Virus record (IMG/VR): IMGVR_UViG_3300030060_003536
Coordinates: 1-36,638 of that record
DNA length: 36,638 bases
DNA from: a virus
Reading direction: 5' to 3' (one strand)
Shown piece by piece: positions 9,578-17,515 of the stretch. Both the position numbers and the translations under genes were made by a program. Within the stretch, counting starts at the first letter, position 1, and each line of letters starts with the position of its first letter. Under the pieces are notes generated by a model. It saw nothing but the letters and a program-made list of their open reading frames with translations. It was not told where the DNA came from and did no database searches.

Positions 9578-9861
9578 CCGTCCTCATAAAAAGAAGCCAT
9601 TCCCAAACCATTTTCTGATTTGCAAAGACCAATTGTTCCTAGTTTAGGGGGTGATTTAACTCCCCACCTATTTAATTCTTCAAAAAAGACATCATAATCT
9701 TTATTCTTTAATCTCCTATACCAACTCCTTTTTCCTTCAGGAACTTGTATCCCATACGAACCAAGACATACACGGCATAAAGATAAACAATCAGCAGCAC
9801 CATGCTTTATAGGATCTGCCCCTAAACGATAAGGCAGTCCAATCAACTGATATGGTTTCAT
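9481..9861 (-). CDS. Degenerate NlpC/P60-like tail peptidase
   Basis: 126 aa at the position where siphoviruses encode lambda gpK-type NlpC/P60 cysteine peptidases that nick peptidoglycan at the tail tip. The nucleophile region is present as HGAADCLSLCRVC (Asp24-Cys25). The family's catalytic His, normally in an HVGIY-like strand, is replaced: the corresponding strand reads GLGMASFYEDG, and the only His in the protein is His20, before the Cys. Activity is therefore doubtful and the protein may be purely structural. Its last 32 codons overlap the start of the J-like gene in another frame. Confidence 0.6.
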   Translation of the reverse strand: MKPYQLIGLPYRLGADPIKHGAADCLSLCRVCLGSYGIQVPEGKRSWYRRLKNKDYDVFFEELNRWGVKSPPKLGTIGLCKSENGLGMASFYEDGWLSFQERFNESTVIWTPLNSLMVIESYYPRN

Positions 9862-10340
9862 CTTGCTTGGATATTTCCTGTTACAGGTAAATGCCCTACA
9901 TCTTTTGAAGTTAATGTTTTAGTTGGTGCGTTAGCTCCTACTGCATCAATCGCACTAGAGAGAACAAGCTCTATTTGCACTGGATCGTAATTAAATAAAG
10001 TTGCTAACCATGTTTCAGCAGCTAATATCTTTTTCTTTGCAAACGATTCTGTCATCAAAAAAGTTTCTACCTTTACCTGATATTTATTCTCTACCATTTC
10101 TTTTACATAACCCATGCTGACAGGATTATTAGCAAGAATAATAGAAGCTTCTAAATTATCTCCAGAAGTTGTTAAAGCTGCTCCTGAATATAAAAAAGAT
10201 AAATAAGTATGACCATCTACAATTTCGTTGTATTTACCATTCTGAAACTTATTTGTAGTAAAAACAGTTCCACTAATGTTTGGTTGACCACCTAAAGGTT
10301 TTGTAACTTCAATAAAAGCAGCTAAAGAAACTAAGGTCAT
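9858..10340 (-). CDS. Minor tail protein L-like (DUF1833-type) tip component
   Basis: 160 aa. The C-terminal half contains LVLSSAIDAVGANAPTKTLT, resembling the strand-turn-strand of gpL/DUF1833 tail-tip proteins (typical text LSSPIDAVGAxxPxxxL). It lies directly between the tape measure and the NlpC/P60-like gene, the standard place for gpL, which forms a ring of the tail-tip complex. It overlaps both neighbours by 4 bases, so the block is translationally coupled. Lambda gpL binds an iron-sulfur cluster through Cys residues; this protein has no Cys, so it would lack that cluster. Confidence 0.55.
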   Translation of the reverse strand: MTLVSLAAFIEVTKPLGGQPNISGTVFTTNKFQNGKYNEIVDGHTYLSFLYSGAALTTSGDNLEASIILANNPVSMGYVKEMVENKYQVKVETFLMTESFAKKKILAAETWLATLFNYDPVQIELVLSSAIDAVGANAPTKTLTSKDVGHLPVTGNIQAR

Positions 10341-12892
10341 AATCCAATGCGGCTTCTAGCACTACGACTATTTCTTAAGGTAGCAAAAGTTTGAGAAGAT
10401 CCTTGTGAAGCACCTTGTCTTGCTGCTGTACTAATGATGTCATTTACAGCAGATTTAGGTACAAACTCTTCACTATTAAAAGTCAAGATAGGACCAGAGT
10501 AATTAACAGTAGTAGAACTTCCACCGCCTCCACCTGCATAGGACGAACCACCTCCAGCAACTACAGAATCGCCTCTAGCACCTGCTGAGTAGCGTTGCAT
10601 ACTTGAAGCCATCTTTGATGCAGGAATTACATATTCGTTCTCTCCAGCTTCTCCTACAAGTCCTACGGTTGGGCTAGTTACATATCCTCCTGAAGCGTAT
10701 TTTATTGGTGCTGAAAACGCTTGGCTAGTGCTAAAACTTGTACTTGTATCTGGAACGATATTGCCATAAGAACCTCCTCCAAATGAGTTAGCAAACATAC
10801 TTAATATTCCTTGCTGTAATCGAGTTGCAGCCATTTTTGCTGCCATGTCTGCAAAATGATCTGCAATACGATTAAACATATTTGCAAATGCTTCTTGAAC
10901 ACTCATTGTTCCACGAATTATCCCTTTAAATGATTCGCTAAAAGCATCTCCAAATGCTTTACTAAATTCAACTGTTTGAAATGTTATATTATTAAAATTA
11001 GCCATTTGTTTATTTAAATCTATTAATGCAGCTTGCATAGGATCAGCCATAATTATTGATTGGTTCAATAATTCTTCACTAATTTGTTTTTCAATTTTCA
11101 ACTTATCTATAGCAAATTGATGTGCCCTTTCTTGTTCTTCGCTCATTATTTCTGTATCTGCTAATCCTTTAACTTTTAATTGTTCTTCTATTTTTAAAAG
11201 ATCGATTCTTCGTTTTAAAACATTTACATCTTCACTTCTCATTGTAAGACTCTTTTTTTCTATCATAAGTTGACTCTTCATCGTAGATAATTCAAAGTCT
11301 CTTCTTTCTTTAATTATTCTTTGTAAGTTTACATCTGCATTATTAGTTGTTCCTGCTTGTCCACCTAATCCTGCTTCATTCATTCTTCTATTAAAAATTC
11401 CTGGTGCTATTCCTTTTCTAAATTCATTAAAAGTTTGACCATCAACTGTTTTGCCAAAGAAATTTTGTTTAGCTCCCAAATTAGCTAATGCTTTGGGAGT
11501 ATTAGGTGCAAATTTCTTCATACCTAAATTAAATGCTTCTAAATCAGATTCTCTTCTAATACCTTTTATAGTTTTATTTCCTAAAGTATCATTCACTACT
11601 TCTAAGAATTTTGTTAAAGGACCAGCTACAAGTAAAGTTATTGATGTTCCTAGTTTTTCTAATTCATTATTAAATCTTATAGATTCTTCTCCAAGTTGAG
11701 CTAGTGATGTTTTATTAGTTCCAAATGTTTTATTAAAATTATCTAATACTTGACCTGCTGCTACTGCTTCTAATCCTAAACTTTTTAATGTCTTAACTGT
11801 ATTTCCAAAAGGGGTATTAGCTTGACCCATCTTTGTTATAAGCATATCCATGTTTTCTATTGGATTTTTTAATGCTTCTCCTAACTGCCTAGCTGATTGA
11901 GCTAACTTATCAAATTGAGCACCTACAGTTGTGCCTACTAAAGAGAGAGCAAATCCAAATTGACCTCCCATTAGTCCACCACCGAAACCACCTGCCGCAC
12001 CACCAACAGAAGCACCTAATCCTTGTCCAAATAACAAAGGAAAAGCACCACCAATAAGACCACTACCAATAGCTCCTTTAAATTTTTGTCCTCTAGCTTT
12101 TTTCTCAGCTAACTTAGTAAGTTTTATTTCTGTTAAAAGTTCTTGATTAGCCATTTCCATATTTTGTCTTCTTTGAATACCAGATAACTTTCCTGCTTCT
12201 CTTCTTTTTATTTCCTCTGCCACAATATTTTTAGTTGCTTCTACTTCAGCTTGCATTGCTGCTTTTTCAACGTTTGCTTGATTAGCTAAAGCTTGTACTT
12301 CTGATTGAAATTGTTGTTTGTTTTTAGCTCTTAATTTTGCTTTTTCCGCTAACTCAGTTGTAGATTTTTTTTCTAATTCTAATAAAGATTTTTGTAAAGA
12401 ATCTTGTTCTCCTAGTATCGTTTTTATCCTCTCTTCTACATTTACTCTCTGCCCTACTAAAGTACCTGTACCATCTTTGGCTATAGAAGAAGTCTGCCCT
12501 GCTAAAAGTCTTGGCCCTATAGGTCTTTTATATTGATCAGCTTGATCCATTGAAGAATTAATACCTCTTCTTATGTTTATTTCATCTCGTACTAATTTAT
12601 TTTGTCTAGCTCTAGCTGTATTAGCTTGATCCATTGCGGTAACAAGCTCTTTAATCGCTATAGCTTCTTTATTACTACCTGCTACGACTTGGTTTAAATT
12701 TTTAGAAGCTTCTCGTAATACTTTTGAATAACCACTTGTGCTATTTGTAATAGCTAATAATCTTCCATCTTGCTCTTTTAATAATTTATTTTCTTCTTCT
12801 ATAAGTTCTGAAGTAACTTTAATTTCTTTTCGTAAACTAGTAAGTTTATTTAAACCTTGTATTCGTAATTCAATATCAGTTTTAAAAGACAC
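10337..12892 (-). CDS. Tail tape measure protein
   Basis: About 850 aa. Long coiled-coil N-terminal third rich in Glu/Lys/Gln, then a Gly-rich hydrophobic segment (residues about 275-330, text such as GSGLIGGAFPLLFGQGLGAS), further helices, and a Gly/Ser-rich C-terminal part with KYASGGYVTSPTVGLVGEAG, a common tape-measure ending. Tape measures set tail length (about 0.15 nm per residue, so roughly 130 nm) and enter the cell envelope on DNA ejection. The start is uncertain: TTG codons at 12907, 12904 and 12901 and GTG at 12892 all fit. GTG is preferred because it gives the natural start MSFKTDIELRIQ. No strong ribosome site is seen for any. Confidence 0.88.
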   Translation of the reverse strand: MSFKTDIELRIQGLNKLTSLRKEIKVTSELIEEENKLLKEQDGRLLAITNSTSGYSKVLREASKNLNQVVAGSNKEAIAIKELVTAMDQANTARARQNKLVRDEINIRRGINSSMDQADQYKRPIGPRLLAGQTSSIAKDGTGTLVGQRVNVEERIKTILGEQDSLQKSLLELEKKSTTELAEKAKLRAKNKQQFQSEVQALANQANVEKAAMQAEVEATKNIVAEEIKRREAGKLSGIQRRQNMEMANQELLTEIKLTKLAEKKARGQKFKGAIGSGLIGGAFPLLFGQGLGASVGGAAGGFGGGLMGGQFGFALSLVGTTVGAQFDKLAQSARQLGEALKNPIENMDMLITKMGQANTPFGNTVKTLKSLGLEAVAAGQVLDNFNKTFGTNKTSLAQLGEESIRFNNELEKLGTSITLLVAGPLTKFLEVVNDTLGNKTIKGIRRESDLEAFNLGMKKFAPNTPKALANLGAKQNFFGKTVDGQTFNEFRKGIAPGIFNRRMNEAGLGGQAGTTNNADVNLQRIIKERRDFELSTMKSQLMIEKKSLTMRSEDVNVLKRRIDLLKIEEQLKVKGLADTEIMSEEQERAHQFAIDKLKIEKQISEELLNQSIIMADPMQAALIDLNKQMANFNNITFQTVEFSKAFGDAFSESFKGIIRGTMSVQEAFANMFNRIADHFADMAAKMAATRLQQGILSMFANSFGGGSYGNIVPDTSTSFSTSQAFSAPIKYASGGYVTSPTVGLVGEAGENEYVIPASKMASSMQRYSAGARGDSVVAGGGSSYAGGGGGSSTTVNYSGPILTFNSEEFVPKSAVNDIISTAARQGASQGSSQTFATLRNSRSARSRIGL

Positions 12893-12921
12893 AATTACCA
12901 ACAACAACCATTAAGAACAGT

Positions 12922-13457
12922 TTACCTACGTCTTCGAGCTTTTTGCATTTCTTTTTCGTGATCTTCATTCAACACTTGAAAATAAGCTGACCACCCTAAT
13001 ATTTCCTCCATTGTCATTTGACGTATTTCACCTAAAGATTTACCCAACTCTTTTGCAACTCCAAACTGAAGCATTAATAAATTATCTTTTCGTAACTCTG
13101 CACTTAGTCTTTTGGGTCGATAGGTTCCTCATCATCTTGCAATACAAGAAGCATTAGCTTCTGTAAATCAGAATCTTTAAGTTCATTTTTTAAAATATCA
13201 ATATCTCCTGATTGAAAACATTTTTGATTTCCTCCATCTTCATACGCTTTATTAATTAATAAACGCAAAGCAAACTCATTGGCATCGTCATTATCACTTT
13301 CTTTTTGAGCTTGTGCTCTTTCAGCCATTGTCAAAGGTGACAACCATAATTCAACAACTTCTCCAGTAGATAAAGTAACTGTTCTTTTCTTTTTACTTAA
13401 ATCAGTAGCTTTAACAAGACGATCAATTAATCGCATGTTTTTAGGTGACGCTGCCAT
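12922..13457 (-). CDS. Tail assembly chaperone G-T fusion (made by -1 frameshift)
   Basis: The upstream frame (G) ends at 13104. In the -1 frame an open stretch continues to TAA at 12922-12924, encoding RLSAELRKDNLLMLQFGVAK and later GWSAYFQVLNEDHEKEMQKA with a RRRR end. The GWSAYF-type segment is characteristic of the T part of phage tail chaperones. The shift can occur on CCCAAAA at 13116-13110, read C CCA AAA in the zero frame. In lambda the equivalent G-T product coats the tape measure and recruits tube subunits. The location immediately before the tape measure is exactly as expected. Confidence 0.8.
13104..13457 (-). CDS. Tail assembly chaperone G (unshifted product)
   Basis: 117 aa, acidic and helical (RLIDRLVKATDL, LSTGEVVELWLSPLTMAERAQ), like other siphovirus G proteins. 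It ends DDEEPIDPKD just after the slippery heptamer, the standard design in which most ribosomes stop and a minority shift to make G-T. It sits between the major tail tube gene and the tape measure. The promoter-like element TAATAGTGTATAAA lies just upstream of its ATG (minus strand, 13479-13466), so it may be transcribed from its own start as well as by read-through. Confidence 0.8.
   Translation of the reverse strand: MAASPKNMRLIDRLVKATDLSKKKRTVTLSTGEVVELWLSPLTMAERAQAQKESDNDDANEFALRLLINKAYEDGGNQKCFQSGDIDILKNELKDSDLQKLMLLVLQDDEEPIDPKD
13110..13116 (-). promoter_or_regulatory. -1 ribosomal frameshift slippery heptamer CCCAAAA
   Basis: The minus strand reads GAC CCA AAA GAC TAA. The heptamer C-CCA-AAA fits the X XXY YYZ rule, and both tRNAs can re-pair after slipping back one base. 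The stop codon follows one codon later. The -1 frame stays open for 62 codons with chaperone-T-like sequence. Confidence 0.75.
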
Positions 13458-13508
13458 AAAAATACTTTATACACTATTACTCTATCACGACTTCTTCCTA
13501 GTGGTTAT
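13458..13508 (-). promoter_or_regulatory. Intergenic promoter candidate before the tail chaperone gene
   Basis: Minus strand carries TAGAGTAATAGTGTATAAAG ending about 10 bases before the ATG. The core AGTAATAGTGTAT recurs identically at 22831-22843, and TAATAGTGTA recurs at 29354-29363. The TATAAA could act as a -10 hexamer; no good -35 is visible. Confidence 0.4.
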
Positions 13509-14279
13509 TTATGTTTGATTAAAGTCGAAAGCAACATCTCCTGCTGGCCTGAAGTTAACAGTTACTGCTTGTGCATCGTCTGGATTTACATTCATTGATG
13601 CAGAAGTTAAAGTTGCTGGAAACTCAATAGAACGACTTAGTGTATCGCTCAACGTTCCACCAGAAAATACTTGGTCTATATAAAGCTTAAATGAAGCTCC
13701 TACCTGCTGACGCTGGAATACATCCTGAATCATTCTATTGACCATTGCAGTATCTTCATTGGTCATATAAGCAGTAGCAGAGCCAGTGCCATCACCAAAA
13801 CCTGCAATGTATTCTCTAAATGGAACGTTCTGACCTGGAGTTCCACCAATAGTAGTCACATCAATCTCAGCCCTTTCAATCTCAAATGTCCACTCTCTTA
13901 CTTGAGTAACAGATTCAAACGCACCATATTCAACTTGAAACTCGTTAGGTGAAGCAGCAGTACCAGTGCTAGTTAGATCAACATCTGAACCCCCATTTGT
14001 AGCAGAAACTTTTAATGCACCTGTAGTTGCGTTGTAAGAACTAATAAAAAAGGTAGCACTATCGTTTAGTCCAGCAGGTAATGTTCCTGTTCCTGCTTCA
14101 CCTGTGGCTGCATTGATAATACTAAATTTAACTGGATCACCTACCTTGAAATTCAAGAAAGGATCTACTTCAATGACTTCAGTTCCAATGGTGACTTTAC
14201 TAGGTGTAAAAGTACCTTTTGTTCCTGCTGGTTTATAGTACAAAGCACCTGATGTGCCAGATAGACAGGTAGCAGCCAT
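13509..14279 (-). CDS. Major tail tube protein (copy A)
   Basis: 256 aa. The C-terminal half (from about residue 120) has VREWTFEIERAEIDVTTIGG followed by REYIAGFGDGTGSATAYMT, the tail-tube signature also seen in the genes at 4480-4926 and 3611-4477. It closes with VTVNFRPAGDV, a typical final strand. The first half is an extra beta domain (GTEVIEVDPFLNFKVGDPV), plausibly exposed on the tail surface. Placement after the tail terminator and before the chaperone is canonical for the tube subunit, which stacks in hexameric rings around the tape measure. Confidence 0.75.
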   Translation of the reverse strand: MAATCLSGTSGALYYKPAGTKGTFTPSKVTIGTEVIEVDPFLNFKVGDPVKFSIINAATGEAGTGTLPAGLNDSATFFISSYNATTGALKVSATNGGSDVDLTSTGTAASPNEFQVEYGAFESVTQVREWTFEIERAEIDVTTIGGTPGQNVPFREYIAGFGDGTGSATAYMTNEDTAMVNRMIQDVFQRQQVGASFKLYIDQVFSGGTLSDTLSRSIEFPATLTSASMNVNPDDAQAVTVNFRPAGDVAFDFNQT

Positions 14280-14306
14280 GAGGCGTTCTTGAAATTTACA
14301 TATAGA

Positions 14307-14738
14307 TTAGCTCAAAACTGTAGCAACGTAAGAAGTATCTATCGTACTCATAAACATTGGTGGGGTTTCTATCGTTGAAAATCCTGGTCCTTCAATATTT
14401 CCAACCTTAAAAAACACTCCTGCATTAGTCTTAGCTGTATCATTTAATGTCTCTAAAACATTTACAGCAGTTGTAACTAACGTTTGATTTCGTGCTGGTC
14501 CTTTTCCTTTTTCAGTAAAAATTCTAATAACTATTGCTCCTTGTGCGTTATCAACACTAGAACCTAAAGTCGGCTCATTTGTTACACCAAAAGTTACATT
14601 TATTCGCACATACTCTGTTGTAGTACCTGTTGGAGCAGCCGTAATATTATCAAAAAATACTGGCACTGCTGGTGATAATGCTCCAAAAGCAGTAAGCATT
14701 GGGTTTTCTACTGCTGCTCTAATTTTTTGATAATTCAT
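14307..14738 (-). CDS. Tail terminator protein (DUF4128-like)
   Basis: 143 aa. It begins with a short helix (MNYQKIRAAVENPMLTAF), has TEYVRINVTFGVTNEPTLGS in the middle and a mixed alpha/beta remainder, a pattern shared by DUF4128/gpU-type tail terminators. These cap the completed tube and dock it to the head. It overlaps the 15367-14735 gene by 4 bases and precedes the tube gene, the expected order. No catalytic motif is expected or seen. Confidence 0.6.
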   Translation of the reverse strand: MNYQKIRAAVENPMLTAFGALSPAVPVFFDNITAAPTGTTTEYVRINVTFGVTNEPTLGSSVDNAQGAIVIRIFTEKGKGPARNQTLVTTAVNVLETLNDTAKTNAGVFFKVGNIEGPGFSTIETPPMFMSTIDTSYVATVLS

Positions 14739-15367
14739 TTAATTCTCCCTTGAGTTCTTCTTTTTGAAACTTTAATAGCTTTATCCATTTCAATTCTAAT
14801 TGCTCTATTTAATCCTCCACCTTGAACATAAGTAGGAAACCAATCTAATGGTGCAGTACGACTTGAAGTTGAATTAGGATTTCCTCCTCCTATTTCACCC
14901 CTAAAAGCAGGAATTTTTCTTCCAGAACTTGTTGTTTCTAGATTTTTTCTACCTTTTTGAGTTTGAGGTTCAAGACCCCATAAAGGATTACGATATGATC
15001 TTCCTTTTTGTTCATCTAAAGAATATTTTTTATAAGGAGCACCTGAAAAATTAGTTGGAGAATCATTAAAAATTTCAAAAACAATGCTGTCTTTTAAAAA
15101 CTCAGAAGATAAAACTTCTCTTCCTGTTACTGAAGGTTTTTTTATTCTTCTAGGTTCTCCTTCTTGACCAGGACTAGGGCAAGTAAAAGTCTTAGAAGGT
15201 GTTTTAATTACCCATGAGTTAGAAAACTTTCCTGACCATGATGGTCCTTTATCTTGCAGTTGAGTTACTACTTCTACTGCTGAGTTAATAGGTCCACTAA
15301 ACAATAAAGATGCAGCAACTCGATCTAAATCTTTAGCTAATTGATTAAATCCATTCTTCCTAACCAT
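14735..15367 (-). CDS. Neck / tail-completion protein (HK97 gp10-like position)
   Basis: 210 aa, basic. It starts with a helical segment (FNQLAKDLDRVAASLL) followed by GPINSAVEVVTQLQDKGPSW and strand-rich sequence. The C-terminus (LDWFPTYVQGGGLNRAIRIE) resembles the closing helix of head-tail joining proteins of the gp10/gpZ kind. It lies in a tight coupled run (4-base and 1-base overlaps) between a head-closure candidate and the tail terminator, so a connector role is likely. The call rests on context more than on motif. Confidence 0.5.
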   Translation of the reverse strand: MVRKNGFNQLAKDLDRVAASLLFSGPINSAVEVVTQLQDKGPSWSGKFSNSWVIKTPSKTFTCPSPGQEGEPRRIKKPSVTGREVLSSEFLKDSIVFEIFNDSPTNFSGAPYKKYSLDEQKGRSYRNPLWGLEPQTQKGRKNLETTSSGRKIPAFRGEIGGGNPNSTSSRTAPLDWFPTYVQGGGLNRAIRIEMDKAIKVSKRRTQGRIK

Positions 15368-15744
15368 TACTGTGGCCTCACAATTAATGTATGAAACACT
15401 GGTTTATCTCCTCTAAAAGAACGAATACTAATAATTTTACCTTCAATTGTTGATCCAGCTTGCCCATACTGAATACGATCTGCCTCAGTTGGATAATAAT
15501 CACCGAGTTCATCCGCACCTATTAAAACTTTTACATCTGTTGTTTGATATAAACCTTCATCTTCACTAGAACTCAATTGTGTTATTACTCCCCTTACCGT
15601 TACGTTCGTATCTGCTCCAGTAACGACACCCGTAGTTGGGTTATAAGTTCTCGGAGTTGTTGTCTTTATATACGTTATATCTGTTCCCCAATTACTTAAA
15701 ACTGAAGCTGGAACACCTGCAAATGTATCGTCAATAAGAGACAT
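15367..15744 (-). CDS. Head-closure (stopper-like) protein
   Basis: 125 aa, almost all beta: VTVRGVITQLSSSEDEG, TTDVKVLIGADELG, GQAGSTIEGKIISIRSF. Small beta-barrel proteins with an internal loop at this position, after the adaptor and before the neck protein, are the stoppers that close the portal channel (SPP1 gp16 / lambda FII type). It begins 2 bases after the previous stop and shares base 15367 with the next gene. The fold assignment is inference from strand pattern, length and order. Confidence 0.5.
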   Translation of the reverse strand: MSLIDDTFAGVPASVLSNWGTDITYIKTTTPRTYNPTTGVVTGADTNVTVRGVITQLSSSEDEGLYQTTDVKVLIGADELGDYYPTEADRIQYGQAGSTIEGKIISIRSFRGDKPVFHTLIVRPQ

Positions 15745-15746
15745 AA

Positions 15747-16277
15747 TTAACCTCTAAGAACTCTTACCTGATAACTACCAGACCCACCAAGGCAATAAGG
15801 ACCAAGATAGGACTGAAGCCAAGGATAAACGTCAAAAACATTGTTCACAGTTCCCGTTGCCAAACTCGCCTCATTATATTTCACCTTCAATTCTCCTAAT
15901 TCAACTTCCTTTGCAACACCAGCAGTTCCTTTATTACCTGTAATTGCATCTGGATCGTTTGCTAACGCTCTTGCTAATTCATATTGTGCTTGTTTTATCT
16001 TTTCTGGAATTACGCTACAAGCAAAATCAACACTATCAACTGAATAATTATTTCTAGGCCATTGCAATGCCTGTCCATCATCACAACGTTCACCAAAGAA
16101 ATTTAATCCTTCTATCCATCTTGTCGCTGATATTAAAGATCTATTCTTTTGATCATCTGTTTTGTTATCCCATGTAGAAGATTCAGGTGTTGTCTCAAAG
16201 TAAGAATTAGCTTCTGCCAAAGTTACATAACTATTAGAAGAAGTACCTGACAAATTGGCATTTATAGTTGCTGCCAC
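15747..16277 (-). CDS. Head-tail adaptor (DnaT-like/gp6-type connector)
   Basis: 176 aa starting with GTG at 16277. It has the pattern YVTLAEANSYFETTPESSTW, then SLISATRWIEGLNFFG and ALQWPRNN. This pattern is known from phage proteins annotated as DnaT-like, which are head-tail adaptors binding the portal. C-terminal helix IPEKIKQAQYELARALAND fits the adaptor fold. It is the first gene after the terminator that follows the capsid gene, so its level is probably set below that of capsid. Confidence 0.65.
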   Translation of the reverse strand: MAATINANLSGTSSNSYVTLAEANSYFETTPESSTWDNKTDDQKNRSLISATRWIEGLNFFGERCDDGQALQWPRNNYSVDSVDFACSVIPEKIKQAQYELARALANDPDAITGNKGTAGVAKEVELGELKVKYNEASLATGTVNNVFDVYPWLQSYLGPYCLGGSGSYQVRVLRG

Positions 16278-16314
16278 AATAAATTAAATAATTATTGTCT
16301 TTATTGTAGCGTCA

Positions 16315-16345
16315 TAAAAAACCCCCACCAAATAAATGGTGAGGG
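16315..16345 (-). terminator. Rho-independent terminator after the capsid gene
   Basis: On the minus strand CCCTCACC, an 8-base AT loop, GGTGGGGG (one mismatch), then TTTTTT. It begins 26 bases after the capsid stop codon, inside the late operon. Partial termination here would yield extra capsid message relative to connectors. Confidence 0.8.
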
Positions 16346-16371
16346 ATCTTTCTTTCCAATACAAGACTAAA

Positions 16372-17448
16372 TCAAAGTGTTGATGTGTCTAGTGGTGAGT
16401 TAACTGTTAGCTGCACAACAGGAACTAGGTCTACATCATATGTAGCAGCCCACTTGCCTGAAGCTCCAAGGTTGGAGTTAGTAGGGTTGTCAGCAGCATC
16501 ATTCCACTTAGTACCCATGATGTGATAAGTACTGTGGTAGTCAACTGAGATAACATCCTGCTTCGATAAGATGTTCCTTTCTGCTTCCAAGTTCAAGTCT
16601 TGCTGAACACCTTCAAGGATTGTTCCAGACTTAATTAGATAGCAATAGAACTCTTTCTGATGACCAGAAGAACCAGGAACAACAGAGTTAACAGAAGAAT
16701 CAACAACTACGTTCATTCCTGCGAATTGACCTACTTGTTTTGAGTCAATTCCAACGCCACCGCCACCCCACTGGATACCTGTTCCAGTTGAAAGTGCAGA
16801 AGTAGAGAAAGTTAACATTCCTACCTGATATAGGTAGTAAGCAACAGTTGGATGAACAACAAGAGTATCTAACTCTTCTCCTCTTTCACCAAGAAGATTA
16901 CGGCCTTTTGCAACAGCAGATGCAGTAAGGAAGTTTGCTTCCGTTGCACCTGTTCCTGCTTTTGCTAAATCTAATTTGTTAGCAGAAAGAGCAGAACCAA
17001 ATAAACCGTGAAGTTGGAAAAATAGTCTTGTGCTATTTAACTTGTTGATTGCATCTGCAAGTTGGTTACGGATATGACCCATAGGATCTTCACCAGCAGC
17101 CAATACTGCAATGTCATCTACCGCATAGGCAAAACCTCTGTGACAGATAGTTGCAACTTGAGTTCCTGTTCCAATCTTCTGTGGAGTTAAATATCCTCCA
17201 TTACCTGTACCCCATGTAGCTGTTCCATCAAGAATCTCTTCCGTTGGGGCTATTGGGTTAAACTCAGGAACTTGGATGCGTGTACCGCCTTCTCTTGAAT
17301 CAAGAAGTGCGTTACGAACTACAGCACCACTTCTAATGAAGGCACTGCGTTCTTTAATTGCTTCAGAGACGTATGCACTGAAATTATTTCTCTTTACGAT
17401 ATCCGCTAATAGGACACCGCCAGAGTAATTCTGTAGCGGAGCAGCCAT
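16372..17448 (-). CDS. Major capsid protein (HK97 fold)
   Basis: 358 aa from ATG at 17448. The N-terminal ERSAFIRSGAVVRNALLDS and GGTRIQVPEFNP, then GFAYAVDDIAVLAAGEDPM, are typical of HK97-fold coat proteins: N-arm, E-loop beginning, spine helix. The P-domain is followed by VVHPTVAYYLYQVGML and a late strand (DVISVDYHSTYHIMG). No N-terminal protease domain is present. It lies directly after the scaffold gene and is followed by a terminator, so it is likely the most abundant late protein. Identity as the coat is secure by order and sequence character. Confidence 0.88.
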   Translation of the reverse strand: MAAPLQNYSGGVLLADIVKRNNFSAYVSEAIKERSAFIRSGAVVRNALLDSREGGTRIQVPEFNPIAPTEEILDGTATWGTGNGGYLTPQKIGTGTQVATICHRGFAYAVDDIAVLAAGEDPMGHIRNQLADAINKLNSTRLFFQLHGLFGSALSANKLDLAKAGTGATEANFLTASAVAKGRNLLGERGEELDTLVVHPTVAYYLYQVGMLTFSTSALSTGTGIQWGGGGVGIDSKQVGQFAGMNVVVDSSVNSVVPGSSGHQKEFYCYLIKSGTILEGVQQDLNLEAERNILSKQDVISVDYHSTYHIMGTKWNDAADNPTNSNLGASGKWAATYDVDLVPVVQLTVNSPLDTSTL

Positions 17449-17515
17449 CAGAAAAATTGTGATTGATTTGCGATACCCTAGTCACGGACAAGGGCGTTAA
17501 TCTCACGGAGACTAA

